A stretch of DNA of 64,000 nt from Mycteria americana (lineage: Eukaryota; Chordata; Aves; Ciconiiformes; Ciconiidae). Positions 38,845 to 50,977 of the stretch are shown piece by piece. The notes beneath the pieces are model-generated. The model did not search any database. It was not told the DNA's origin and was given only the letters and a program-made list of their open reading frames with translations. Position 1 is the stretch's first letter. Each line of letters starts with the position of its first letter. The stretch lies in NCBI RefSeq assembly GCF_035582795.1, contig NC_134370.1, positions 31,421,501-31,485,500 of the forward strand, written 5' to 3'. The position numbers and the translations under genes are program-made.

Positions 38845-39290
38845 GCCGCGACGCGGGGAGTCCGCCCGGGAGCCGCTCCGGAGCGCCCCGACGAGCAGGT
38901 ACGGGCGGGCGGGCGGGCTGCGCGCCCCGCGCCTCCCGCGGCCCCGACGGCGCGGCTGCAAGTGCCGGGGCGGGAAAGCCGCGGGCTGGGGCGGGGGAGT
39001 GGGGGCGGCGGGTCCCGCGGCGCGGAGCCGAGCCGAGAGGGCTCCCCTCGTCAAACTCCGCGGCGCCGGCGGCACCCACGGGGCCGCCCCGTTGCCGCCG
39101 CCCGCGGGTCCCGCCGCGCCGGGCCGTCCGGGAGGGAAGGGGCTGCCCCGGGGCTGAGGCGTGGGAAGGTCTCGGGGCGCGCCGGCAGCCTCCGGCGGAG
39201 CGTGAGCGCTCCCCGACGGGCCTCGCCAGTGCTGCGGCCCGCAGGGAGCTCAGGGCAGGCGACAGGGCGGCTCCTGGCTCCTCTCGTAAT

Positions 39291-41845
39291 GTCAACGGCC
39301 GCAGCAGCGCGCACTTCACACGTGTATTCCTGATACCGCATACATTCCTCTTAACTTTAAGCATAGATTCCCGAGAACTTTAAGCTTATCTTCCTGATAA
39401 CACGGAGAGTGAGGATGAACAGATGGGGGCTGAGTGTTAATGCCCCAACAATGCTATACACTGCAAGCTGCCTCCCGAGCCCACAACGTACGGAGAACTC
39501 AAGTATAAGCACATGGGTGTATTTCAGTCCTTCTCTGCTCACGGAGCGATCAGTTCCTTTTGTTGGGGATTTCAGCTGCTGCTTTGAGCTGTGGGGAAGG
39601 CCACCCAGCTCCCCAGCCTGCTGTGACTTGCAGCCACCCTGCTAAGCTGCTCACCCCAGCCCTCCAGCTAAGCCAGCTGTAAATAAAACCAGCTAGGATT
39701 ATTTTTTTTTTCCTAGTAACTTCCACAATGCGCCTCACAGCCATTCCAGCAAGCAACTTTGAAGTCATCTTGAATTGCTGCAGGATTTTCTCTTGTGTCA
39801 GTTTCCTTGTCCTTTATTAAGCAAACACAGGATTGGGTGGGATGCTAAGCTGGCAGCGCTTGAACCAGAGACAAAGCCTCAGTTCATCCCCATAACAGAG
39901 AAAAGTACAGTTCAGGATACCACTTCCAAACTCTTTATCACGCTGGTTTTACAGATATGTGAGTTTTATTAGTAGCATTTCCCACAGACACAGAGCCAGT
40001 ATGGACGTGTAGTTGGTATCACTCCGTACTGCAGTTTGACAAAAAACATAAGGAAAGAAAGAACAAAAGTCCCAGTGAGAAGAATACCAGCAGGATTTTT
40101 CCTTTAGGGGAATGCAGTTTTAGGGGCTCTGAAGACAAAATGGCTGCTCTGTATTTGAACACAGGTGGGGAGCTGAGGCCAGCCCATAAACAACTGGGCA
40201 AACCACAGTCTTCCTAGAGTTACACAGGACGTGTCCATTATTTGAAGTGCTTTGAGCCTGTGTTGCTAGGAATAGAGTGCATGGCTAAGTGATGAGACCT
40301 GTGTAGCACACGAGAGGGAGCGGAGCAGTGCAGCGGGTTAATGTGGCCTTTCCGTGAGGGAAATAGTCTCTTACCTGGGTTGAAATCGTGAGCAGATGAC
40401 AGATCAACACGAGTTTGCTGTGTGGCTCATTGCAGAGCCCCAGGGACATCTCTCAACCTTATACAACCTACTTCACAGCACATGGCCCCACTGGCAGCCA
40501 GTGCAGGACAGGGAGAGGACAGGATCAACACGAGGTGTCAGTGACCGCGTACACATTGGCAGAGCCATGCTGAAACCGCAAGGCTGGAATAGCCAAGCCA
40601 GTTCCTCAGGAGAGGAATAATGCACAGCCATCCCTGCCCATGGCTAAACAAAACTCTTCATCTCACTTTCATACACTGTAGGTTTTTATCCAAATTGTTC
40701 TTAAAAGCTGCTGTAGAAATAATTCAAGTGCCCCAAATGTATAGTCCCAAGGGTTTCATAAAGGAAATATGACGTTCTTTTCTACTTAGTCAACGCATGT
40801 TGTCTTTTATATTTTGCCTACATGCAGTGCAAAGTAATTAAAAAAAAAACCCAAACAAACCTGTGGTCTGTCAAGACCTGACTGAACACATAGAACTTAC
40901 TCTGCTTTAGCTGTACCACTGTAATTGAAGGACAACTGCTTGGTGTGGGCACTATTATATCAGAAGAAATACATGTGCCATATAGCTTATTCTTGTACAG
41001 AAAAGGAGTAAGAGGCATCTTTAGACGTGAAAACCAGGATAAGCACAATACCAGAGACACACAAGTGGAAGTATTTGCTCTGTCACAGATGACTTCTGTG
41101 ACTTTGGGCAGGTTAAGCCATCTCCCTGGATAGGTATATGCTACTTGGAAAGACTGCTGTGTGAAGCGGCTCAAATGCAACGTATGCCACCCCTCCCAGT
41201 CCTCCCGCAGCCAGCCTGCCAGCCTAGGCAGGCTCACAGGGTCCCCCAGCCCAGAGCTGTGCCCCAAAGCACTGGCACCCTGCGAGCTTCTAGCCTGCAG
41301 GGGGCAAAGGCAGGTCTCCACCAAGCTCCTTTCCACAGCGTCCACATCTTTAATGCGGAGATGACAGCACCTCACTGTGTCCATGGAACCGTGCAATGAC
41401 AAATACATTTAAAGACTGTGGTGCTTTCATATAAAATGGCAAAGGGAGGACAGATGACATCCTTAGATAGAAAACTGCAACCTTACCTCTTGAAAAGTCA
41501 CCTCTTTCCTCCAGCTAACATATAACAGTAATACGAAGCGTGCAGGTCACGGCACAATGCATTGCGAAGTAAATTAGAGTGACAAAATAAACCATGCTGA
41601 GAAGGGACCATTTATGTGCATCAGATAGGTCTGGATAAAGAAATTTATAGCGAAATGAGACAAACAGAATGTCAGAACAATCTCCACAGGGCTCAGTTCA
41701 GCTACTTTTGAACGTTGTACTTCTATTTCTCTTCAGTTTTGCATTCTGAAGCTTCTACGTATGCTTGCGCAGGGAATACTCCCCATGTACATTTTGGTTA
41801 TAAATAATGGGTACTGACTGGACTTTAAATCTTTTCTATTTCCAG
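39291..41845. other. CHAT: Non-coding, CHAT 5' intronic region
   Basis: Presumed intron between 5' non-coding CHAT exons and the first coding exon. No exon or repeat with a known protein was recognised. It ends in the acceptor TCTATTTCCAG at 41835-41845. Confidence 0.5.
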
Positions 41846-41919
41846 AACTGAGGCGTGAGGCTCCATAAGTGCCCCCGAGAGGCTTCAATTTCTGTCCTCA
41901 ACAAAAGATATCACAAGAA

Positions 41920-41940
41920 ATGCAGGAATGCCTGTCCTAG
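41920..41940 (+). CDS. Overlapping 6-codon upstream ORF on the CHAT mRNA
   Basis: ATG 41920 starts MQECLS and stops at TAG 41938-41940, in another frame from CHAT and across its ATG at 41928. Both ATGs have G at -3 and C at +4, so scanning ribosomes would not clearly prefer the downstream one. It could lower CHAT translation. Nothing but the sequence supports its use. Confidence 0.35.
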   Translation: MQECLS

Positions 41941-41990
41941 AAAAAAACATGCAGAAGAAAGAGAAAGATATATGCAGTAAAGATGAGACA
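41928..41990 (+). CDS. CHAT: Choline acetyltransferase, coding exon 1 (start)
   Basis: ATG 41928 opens 21 codons, MPVLEKNMQKKEKDICSKDE then T. The beginning MPVLEK corresponds to the MPILEK start of rodent CHAT, and the exon ends in phase 0, as does the beginning of the next exon, which continues toward [12 protein letters not shown]. It is the first in-frame ATG after the TGA at 41856. The N-terminal tail is poorly conserved among vertebrates and is not part of the catalytic core. CHAT transfers acetyl from acetyl-CoA to choline in the cytosol of cholinergic neurons. Confidence 0.85.
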
Positions 41991-44079
41991 GTAAGTGACT
42001 GTTTCTGGGAAAACAAAAAGAAAAAAAGAAAAAAAACCCCATTGCTGATAGATGACTTAACAGCTTTTAATGCTGTAAATTAATGTAAATTAATATAATA
42101 ATTGCAAACCAAGCTCTGTCCCAGAGCTGATTTCTTCATTTCAGGGAACACTAGTTATCCTGCAGTAGTTTATGATCAGGAACTTTGATCTAACATTAGT
42201 GCTTCTCATATCCAAATACACTCTTCCTCCCAACATCCTGTGAAGAATTCCAGTAAGTGAAATATTATTACACAACAGCAGATGCATTACTACACAGAGA
42301 TGGCATGTAATTATTTCTTAATAGTACAGAACTATGAAACTATCACATATGATTCATTTTCAAGCTGGTTTAAAAGATGCTGGATGTGTATGCCTGTAAG
42401 TAGTCAACCTCTTGGGTTTAAAGCTTTTTTCCTAAGCAGAGTCATGAACTGTACAGTAACCTTACCCAGAAAGATAGGGCCAAAGCCAGGTATCAAAAAC
42501 AAATACTATTTGGCACATCTGTTTCCACTGACCAAGAAATCAATGACAGAAGAGATATGCCCTGACTAAACATAGCTTGAAACTGTAGAATTACATTCTT
42601 TTATTTCTGAGATCCAGGGTGCATTACAGGCTAAATTGGATTTGCATTTCCATTAATAACAGGTAATCCTACAACAATTTTTGTGAGTATCTGAAATCTT
42701 TGGTTTCTAGATAGGGAAACGCACTGACTTTTCTGTGGATGTCAAAAGGCAGAGCTGGTATTTGTGCACAGAGGACACCCACTCCCTGCCTTCTGTTTGG
42801 AGCACTTCCTCCACCCCCTCCCTCCCTGCATGCCCTAGCAAAGGAGTTTGCAGCTAGCCTTGCTCTGGGCAGCAGGTGGGACTAGGTGACTGCCAGATAT
42901 CTCTTCCAACCCAAATCACGCTATGGTCCTGTGATCCTGTGAAAATAAGTGTCTATTACATCAAGAGCTTGTAAAAAAATCTGAACTTTACCTGCTTTAG
43001 GAGACAGGCAAAAATCAAATGAGATAAATAAACCCTCCAAAAGTTTATGATCTACACTAACCACTAAGGGACAAGCACAGCTGAATTAGATGACCATTTC
43101 TCAACTGGGAGACACGCCCACCTCCCTGAGGAACCATGCTTAGAGCGTCACAGCCTCTTGCAATTTCCCAGTCTTTCATGGATTACCTTCTTGCTTGATT
43201 TTCCCACTGCCCTCATAATTTCTCTGGCTTTTAAATTACTAATTACACTTCACTTGGTTAATTCTACATGAAAACACAAAGGAAGCTTAATTGCATGGAC
43301 AGCATGAGATTGTTTTCTTCCCAGATACTATTGGTTTCCTGCTCCAAACAGGATAAGGATAAAGCAAGTATAAACAGAAATGTTTTATCAAGCCTTCTAG
43401 GAGGGTTCCAGACTGGCTGACAGCAAAGGTTTGGCAGGGTAAAACACAGGTTTATTGAAGATTGTATGTAGTCAGTGCTAATAAACAGGTAGACCTGCAC
43501 ATTTTCTATTTCTGCAATTTTATAACCAGTCATATTACCAATCAGACAAGTATTAACCCATGTTTTTACTGATCACAAGCTAAATGCACTTCTTTACTAA
43601 TGAAATACCTTCTCTTAATGCATTATTTTATTATGTTCTAATGTATTTGAAGATTTCCTAGAGTCTAGCTTAGACTATATGCTTGTATCATGCCTATTTA
43701 CCTGTTTGTTCTAGGATTTCTAGAATTTTTACAAGGAATATTCTCCTGTTTTCCACTCGTTTCCTGGCCTATCCATTTGAAATCCTTATTGGCCAAAGGC
43801 CTACAAATAGAGCTACTGGAGAGGTACCACTGCTTCAGTATTGCATACAACTGCATACTATGTCCTAAAATCCAGGCACTTTAAGACCTAATGAAACTCC
43901 ACTGAAGTCACACAACTACATTTGCAGTAATCAGGCATCTCAACTGCTAAAACAGAATAAATGGATTAAAAAAGGGATGCAATTATTAATGAGCAACAGA
44001 TGAAGAAAAGAAAAAAAAAAAGAGGACAGTTTGGGAACAAGTAGAATTACTTGCTAATTTTTTTTTTTTTAATGATTAG
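41991..44079 (+). other. CHAT: CHAT intron 1 (after coding exon 1)
   Basis: GTAAGT to a T-rich tract (44059-44070) and AG 44078-44079. It contains a CR1 tail at about 42840-42943, listed separately. Nothing else was recognised. Confidence 0.8.
42840..42943 (+). mobile_element. CR1 3' end fragment
   Basis: CAGGTGGGACTAGGTGACTG, CTCTTCCAACCCAAATCACG and the terminal GGTCCTGTGATCCTGTGA are the characteristic CR1 3' tail in + orientation, moderately diverged from the usual TTCCAACCC...ATTCTGTGATTCTGTGA form. It is severely 5'-truncated. The upstream border is approximate. Confidence 0.75.
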
Positions 44080-44271
44080 GCAGTGCCAAAACTTCCAGTC
44101 CCACCACTGCAACAGACCTTACGCATGTACCTACAATGCATGAAACACCTGGTGCCAGAGGAGCAATTTAGAAAGACCAAGGTCATTGTGGAGCAGTTTG
44201 GAATTGCAGGAGGTCTGGGGGAATCCTTGCAGCAAATCCTCGAGGAAAGAAGGGAAAAGACAACGAACTGG
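44080..44271 (+). CDS. CHAT: Choline acetyltransferase, coding exon 2
   Basis: 64 codons, phase 0 at both ends (AG|GCA at 44079/44080; TGG|GTAAGC at 44271/44272). It encodes [20 protein letters not shown] and on to [22 protein letters not shown] is the hallmark beginning of the choline/carnitine acyltransferase fold in CHAT; the helices that follow ([19 protein letters not shown]) are strongly conserved among vertebrates. An alternative acceptor at 44082-44083 would break the frame with exon 1, so 44080 is preferred. Confidence 0.95.
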
Positions 44272-46472
44272 GTAAGCAAATGCAGATAGGAAAAATAATT
44301 GCTGTGTTGGATGATGGTCATTTACAAACTCTTTTGATGTTCTAGATGTGATCACTGCTTTCTTTCAGTGGGTCAATGCAAACAGGGGTCACATCAGATT
44401 GTACCAAAGGGAATGAATATTTCAGACATACTAGGCTAGAATTTTCAAATGATGTCAAAATCCATGTCATTATTATGTTTTCAGATCAACAGTTTGTTGA
44501 CATAAATGAGGGAATTCACGCACCTGAGGTGCATGCACGCAGGTGTCAGCTCTACCTGTAGGAAGCACTATATTACATCCTTTTTGGATGTTATTTCTTC
44601 CTTTTCCTTTAATAGCAGGATTTAGAGTTTTTATTAAAATGAAAAATGCATTCTGATAGGGCCATAAGAAGTGCCTTGCATACTCATCTAGCCAAAGCTC
44701 TGATCCAGTCAAATTATTCTGGAATGGAATACTTTAGGATAGGAATTACTCTTTTAAAATTAAACTATTATTTGCCATTCATTGTCACACCATACCAATG
44801 TAGTTACCCTGAAGTATTACTTTGCTGAACACACACATGTATAGATATATATATTTATCTATCACATACACCATGCTGAGACCTCAGCCTTTAAAAAGTC
44901 CAGCTTTCTGTTTCCCAAGACAGGAAAATTAAATAAGCCATAGAAATAATAGATTTTATCATTCCACAAAGTCACAGTTCATCCTGCCTGCATTAACCAT
45001 GTTAGAATATGGCAGCTGGAAACTAGAAACACTGATTTTATTGAAGTCCTTCCATCCCAGCAAGGAAGAGAGACACTGAATGATTTCATGGTTTCAGTGA
45101 AATCCTGCAGGCTTGCTACTGATGTCAGTGAAGTGTGGTTCTCCCTTAACTTTTCAGTTATGTGACCCACAAGAAAACTCCATCAAATTGCTGCTATAGT
45201 CAGAAAAAAAGGCTACAGTATTGGCAGTGCTTTTATTTTAAAAGCAGTGCTTCATTTCTGAATTACTTGTTGCCACAGTCTGAGGGCTCCACTAAATGCT
45301 GCCCGATCTCGTTTTGTTATTCTGATCATAGAACTTCATGGTTTTGGTGGCTAAATTAACCATCGCTTAAATAGTGTTCTGGATAACAAATAGCATTCCA
45401 GGAGACAACTGTTCATTTAACCACTTACAGCATGAAAGTTACAGAGGAAGGATGTATAAACATTTTCTGAAACGTCTCAACTTTAAATACTGGTTATTAA
45501 AATTCAATACCTGATTCTTAAGATAAACTAGAAATGTTTTTATTTGGAATTTAACTTGCCAGGAGTACGGCTCTAGCCTGTTCTCCTGAAGACTCCAGAG
45601 ACTGTGGGGGAAGCATCTGTTCTAACAGCAATGAAATATCTCAGAGGAAAACTTTTTCAACTGATGCATGCATTCATAATTATTTTTGCATAATTTCATT
45701 GTTGTTTACAGTTACTATATGCAAAGCATGCCCACTAAACTCAGAAAGACCATTTGATTTTTTATGAAAGCCTCCATTTTCCAAATAATGGTTCTTCAAA
45801 CTCTGCTCAGACATAAAGGAATGTGGTTACCGTACATCTGTGTTTTCAATAAAAATGGTTAGAATTTTAATATGTGTGTCTGTCTGGGTCAAGCATCAGT
45901 AATCTGCATTTGTGTCAGTGGACACAGAGGGAATTCTCGTGGGGCCTTATCCACATGCCAGTATTTGCAGGACCGAACCATTAGGCTCGGGAAATTCTTC
46001 TCCCGCTCTGTCTTGCTACAGGACAGTATCTGATGGCTAACAACAGAGCATCTTGGCATCATTGACAAATATTTGAAGACCCCTGAGGAAAGCCATCGCT
46101 AGTAAAATTCTGTCCGTCTCTCAAATATATCCCAATCACTATTCAAGAGTCAGCAGTTAGCATGTTGTACTCAAACATTTTTTTGTTGTAGAGAGAAGCA
46201 AACAACAAAATACCCAAACCACCACAATATGGAGCTTGTTTACTTTTTAATGGAACACACTGTAAATTGCCATTGATTGAAAAATAGGATTATGGAATTG
46301 TGGCTGATTTCAGCTGAGCTGAGGTCACAGAGCCCAGACTGAAAATGCTCAGCAGCTCCATTAATCAGAGCCCATGCCTGACACCAGGAGCACCAAGCAC
46401 CCTCCCCTAACCCCCAGACTGCCTTTCTGCATGTTATTCATAGCTTGAAGATTTCATGTCCCCTTCCCTTAG
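44272..46472 (+). other. CHAT: CHAT intron 2
   Basis: GTAAGC to CCCTTCCCTTAG (46461-46472). It is AT-rich, with no recognised exon or transposon. An ATATATAT-type stretch lies near 44848. Confidence 0.8.
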
Positions 46473-46591
46473 GTGTATAACTACTGGCTGGATGACATGT
46501 ACCTCAACAACCGGCTAGCTCTTCCAGTCAATTCCAGCCCAGCAATTATCTTTGCTCGTCAGTATTTCAAGGATGTAAATGACCAGCTGAG
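46473..46591 (+). CDS. CHAT: Choline acetyltransferase, coding exon 3
   Basis: 119 bases, entering in phase 0 and leaving with two bases of a codon (CTG AG|GTAATG). It encodes [20 protein letters not shown] and then [19 protein letters not shown]. [21 protein letters not shown] is one of the most conserved CHAT blocks. Small changes from the mammalian sequence (VYNYWLDD for VSEYWLND) are of the kind expected for a bird. Confidence 0.96.
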
Positions 46592-48028
46592 GTAATGTAC
46601 TACGACTTTGCAGCTTTTGCTAAATGAAAGGATATTTTAAATGTACTGCTTTTGCAAAAAGACAATCAACTTTCCTTAAAAAATAAGGGCTGTAACCATT
46701 AAATTATTTCCTACTAGGCCTCCTGACTGAGGGCAGTGTTTCTGGGGTTACTCATACTGATATTCGGAAATGAAAGTGTCATTACTATTACATTTATTGC
46801 ATGAAAAAAAATGCCATGGGATTTATAATTTTTTAAAGGAATATTTGCAAAGCTTTTCATTGTATAATTCAAGTAAACCATTTGGTGATGGAAAAAGGAA
46901 ATACTAATTTCTGACACCTTGTTTAAAGGAAAACAGTCTTTAATATGCCATCACTATGACTCGTAGCCACCCTGCAAACTGAAAAGGCCACACTGGCATT
47001 AAATTGTCCCTCTCGGGTGCACAAAAGGGCACCAGAAACACAGGGGATCTAAGAATAAGAATTCAGAAATCACTCCTCCCCAAGAACACTGCTTCCTTCA
47101 GGCCCATCCTTCCCAGGCCTGAATTGACCTTTCTCCTTTGAGCTGTTGTGGGCAGTTACAGTCATTTAAAAAGTGAAAAGGTAAGCAAGTAGCCAAGCAC
47201 AGAATATACCTCCCCAGACACCCTTAGAACAGGATGCCATTCTTCAGCCTTTGCCAAAACATTTTCTCCTTTTAAAACAGTAAACCAGATCAAATCTACC
47301 TTCATATAGTGCAATTTTCCTCTTTGCTTTTAGCACTCTCTAGCTGCTCATTACTGAAAGAATTAACTGCATGTGAATTTATGCTATTATAAAACAGCCA
47401 GAACCTTGAAGCCGATACGTGTTATTTTAACATTTTGCATAGACAGCCAATGTATCTTTTTACTTTAAACATAACTATAAATGCTTCCATTCATTACTGA
47501 CTAAATTTACCGTGAGCACAGCTTTTGAAAAACCTCCACTTTGCATTTTCTAATGCATGTGCTTTAATCAGAAAATACTTTTCTCAGAGCCTCCCATTCA
47601 GACACTGTGCAAATGGGCAGTGTCAGGAAATAATACACCTGTCCACAGCTCTGCAGAAAGAATATCTGCTTAGGACAGTAAGTACTCTAATAAATTGGAC
47701 AGCTTATGAGTATTGATATTGAAACCCATGTTAAGGATTCTATTAAATATTCAGCCTCTGCTCCCATTCTCTAAATAAATGCTTTCAGGCTTCCTCCTGT
47801 GGTATTCTTTTTAACCATTTGAAGGGACCATCTCTAGGATTTCATATTTCTCTTGACATGAATTAATTTAGCTTTTGGGTAGGGGCGGGGGGCTCTTCTT
47901 GCCAAGCCAGAAGACTTTCTGTCCTTATGCTGTGTCATCAATCATTCAGGCTCTCCTCAGTCTCTCAGAAACAGCCCAGTGTTGCCAAATGACAAAAGGC
48001 TGATGTCACTTCTATCTGCTACTTGCAG
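46592..48028 (+). other. CHAT: CHAT intron 3
   Basis: GTAATG to TCTGCTACTTGCAG (48015-48028). Nothing recognised inside. Confidence 0.8.
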
Positions 48029-48082
48029 GTTTGCTGCCAATCTCATTTCAGGAGTGCAAGACTATAAAGCTTTACTGGACAC
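48029..48082 (+). CDS. CHAT: Choline acetyltransferase, coding exon 4
   Basis: A 54-base exon that is too short to stand out as an open frame. It completes an Arg codon (AG+G), encodes FAANLISGVQDYKALLD, and leaves two bases (AC) before the donor GTAAGT at 48083. Mammalian CHAT has FAASLISGVLSYKALLD at this point, so identity and both borders are well supported. Confidence 0.95.
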
Positions 48083-50796
48083 GTAAGTAGCTTGGAAGGA
48101 GAGCTGCTGCTTGAGTATCCACAGGGCTTCTGATTCAAGGGTGCTCTAACATGCCCAACGTCAGGCTGCATTGCACCTCTCCACCATTTGGAAGGGCTGG
48201 GGCTCCAGCATGCTTCAGGGCAAGTGCTTCAGCAATTTTTTGTGTGCTTTTTGCTTTATTACTGCAATCTAACAAGTTGGAGAAGGATCCTTTTTGATGC
48301 CCGGTAGTCATCACCCTAGCACGTGCAGCGCAGCCCAAAGGACACACACAATCTGCCTAACAAAGCTCTTGAGAACAGCCCAGGAAGTCTGTGCTCCCCA
48401 GACCCAAAGAGCAGCAGCACTGCCGTTACACAGCCTGCACACCTTCCCTGGCACCAGACACCTTGCCAGGGTGCTGCATCCCCTCCATTTAGAACATCAG
48501 CCCCCCACCTCCCTCCCCCAAAAAAGGAGATAACACATCCCACCAGAAGAAGGAAGCCTCACCACAGACAGGCTGGTTCAGTGGCTAGTAAAAATAAGAA
48601 GTTACTTATGCCATTGATACTTTCTGTATATAAACACAGGGGAAATCCATGATTCTTAAGTCACGTATGAGGTAGCTCGTAACAGCATTTTACATAGCAT
48701 TTCTTAAGCTCACCTAGTATGTTCCAAGTTTACTGCTGAAATCACTGCTCCTCGAAGAATAGAAACTGTGGAGAGCCAAGCACAACGGAACCAAGCACAA
48801 CGGACCCCACTTCATAGCAGGGAAGGGGTCATTTTTCTGTCTGGAAATACAAGAGGCCTATGTGATATGCTTTAACCAACACTTATTTGGATGAGGAAGG
48901 CAAAGTCCATATTCAAACAACAAAGTCCCTATCATCTATGAATTAGATAAAAGAAGGAGGAAGAGGCTGTTTGATTTTTCACTTCAAAAGTCTGACAGCT
49001 ACTCAGAAAGTATAGACGAGGTACTTACTTAAGAACATGTGTTTTTGTCCAAGATATGCCATGCAACTGCGTATACCAGCACTGGTGTGCTGTGAAGTAC
49101 TATGGCATATTAACGTAGTTCACTGCATCTTTATGTGACAGCATCTGAGATGAGATAAAGAAACCACATTGCTGAAACAAAGAATAATTTAAATTCTTAT
49201 TATTTTGACCCCACTACTCTAGATCCAAAGACCCCCGTGATCAGATTTGCTTGCCTTAAATCAATAATCATTTAAATCCTCACTACTGTGTCCTCATATT
49301 ACTGTTTGCTTGTCACTCTTCCTGTATAATTATGAGGACACCATAATTGTAACATTTTCAGTTCCTTGTTGCTGTTAAGGACTTCTACCAGCGAGTGTAC
49401 TGCTAGCTTCTCTTGGATCATCCCACGTGCAGATGCACAATATTCCAGCCCAAACCCAGGCGTTTAGTTTTAACCGTGCAGATATTCCATACAGTTGCCA
49501 GGACTAAATATTTCAAACAAAGCCTAACTTGCTCGCACAAAAGAGTTGTAAGATCTTACACAGACATCTAAATCAGTACAAGCTTTTCTGGTGCCATCAG
49601 TCAGAGTTAATAACCCCTTTCTTAACTGCTATAATTACGCATTTTCTCATCTAAATCTACCATGCTATTCTACTATTTTTGATCATCATAGATGCTCTTT
49701 AAAACTCTGTTAAATATAAGAGGATTTCTGCACTATGCAAAATGTGGGAGAAGGAGAACACTAATAACCCTGTTTTGCTGATAAGGAACAAAAAAATTAA
49801 GCACCTGTACAAGGAAGTAAGTGATACTGACAGTTTGAGAGCCAGGAACTAAAGTGAGTATCCCTGGTTTAGAACTGCAACAGTTCTAAAGAGACAGTTA
49901 AACAAGATAAACTAGCATAAAATGTTACCCCGTATCAGCCGTATGACAGTAACCCTCCTTGTGTGCTTCTTTGCCCCTGCTCCTCTCTGGCAGGCTGGAA
50001 GCTTAGTCCTCTTTTGCTGAGGGAAAACCTCTTCACCACAAGGTCTTCTTCCTCTTGTGGTCTCTGCAGCCTCTCCCAAGCGACAGCACCATTATCTCCT
50101 GTGCTGCAGTGTCAGTGGGATATTTTACAATCCATAATCATAATTGTGATAACTCCTTTTTTTCTCTGGCCACTAAAGAAGCCTTTTAGGAGGTGGTGTT
50201 TTCACATGCCTTCCAATAAAAAGGGAATAGGTTTTCCCACTTATTTCCCCATAGGTCTAAATAAGGATTAGCACATCAGTGAGGCTCTGTGGAAAAGAGA
50301 AATGCCCTCTGTATTTCCCCAGTCATTCCTGTCCATCAGGCAAGGCCATCTCACACACTCTCGAACCACTCTGCACAGTACAGGGCCACTGTGATTTGCA
50401 GTGAATTTCATCAGTACTTTTTTCAAGGTGCTATGTCTTTTCCAGCTGTTCTGCTGACTTCCATCCTGGCAAAGTTTCCATGGTCCCATCTGGGCAGGCT
50501 TCCCACGCACATTGCAAAGCTGCTTGTGACCTGCTATTCTTTCCATTTCCACTAGATGATAATGCAATTGCTTAACGAATATGCATGAAGCTGCCAGGAA
50601 TGATGTATTTAACTTTGGTATGGGAATTCATCTATTTCCCTTATACTGTAATCTCGTTTTATTATTCAATTTGTGTTATACCTGATCTAATTGTAACAGA
50701 ACAAAGGACAGATTAGATTTCTTTTCCTTTCTGTCTCTCTCTCCCTTCTCTCCCCTCTTTTCCTCTGGCTTTGTTTTTCTCCTTCTCTCCCTCCAG
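48083..50796 (+). other. CHAT: CHAT intron 4
   Basis: GTAAGT to CTCCCTCCAG. An unusually long polypyrimidine region (about 50717-50796, mostly T and C) precedes the acceptor. A 14-base tandem (CCAAGCACAACGGA) occurs near 48776-48803. No other feature was recognised. Confidence 0.8.
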
Positions 50797-50977
50797 CCAT
50801 GCTTTACCTGTTGATTTTGCTCGTGGACAGCTGTCTGGTCATCCTCTCTGTATGAAGCAATACTATGGACTCTTTTCTTCCTATCGTCTTCCAGGACATA
50901 CCAAAGATACCCTCGTGGCCCAGAAAAGCAGTGTAATGCCAGAACCAGAGCACATCATTGTTGCTTGTAACAATCAG
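50797..50977 (+). CDS. CHAT: Choline acetyltransferase, coding exon 5
   Basis: 181 bases: one base completes a Thr codon, then 60 codons run to CAG|GTAAAT. It encodes [40 protein letters not shown] and [20 protein letters not shown]. The block [16 protein letters not shown] followed by [11 protein letters not shown] is diagnostic for CHAT within the carnitine/choline acyltransferase family. Bases before 50797 that are open in the same frame are the polypyrimidine tract. Confidence 0.97.

Larger units (their letters stand above)
37905..39290 (+). promoter_or_regulatory. CHAT: Second CpG island, candidate internal CHAT promoter
   Basis: About 1.4 kb of very GC- and CpG-rich DNA lies 1.3 kb after the SLC18A3 stop and 2.6 kb before the first CHAT coding exon. 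In mammals the N- and M-type CHAT promoters with non-coding first exons are found in this interval. Two plausible donors are seen: GGCG|GTAAGG at 38510 and GCAG|GTACGG at 38899; either could splice to the acceptor at 41844-41845. Simple GC repeats (16-base units at 38052-38099, GGGCC repeats at about 38705-38735) are present. The long open frames on both strands here are compositional. The role is inferred from position. Confidence 0.5.
41846..41990 (+). other. CHAT: First coding exon of CHAT, including 5' UTR
   Basis: The exon is bounded by a pyrimidine-rich acceptor (AG 41844-41845) and a perfect donor ACA|GTAAGT (41991). Bases 41846-41927 are 5' UTR. They contain an in-frame TGA (41856-41858), so no protein can extend upstream through this exon. 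They also contain an out-of-frame ATG at 41920 that overlaps the real start. Confidence 0.75.

Noticed and set aside
37978-39333. Long overlapping open frames on both strands in the second CpG island (up to 451 codons)
   Set aside because: Low-complexity Arg/Pro/Ala/Gly translations in all frames reflect lack of AT-rich stop codons. No start context, domain or splice pattern supports a gene.
44083-44085. Possible CHAT start inside exon 2, before PKLPVPP
   Set aside because: The codon is GTG, the acceptor at 44078-44079 lies just before it, and an upstream exon with ATG and matching phase exists at 41928-41990.
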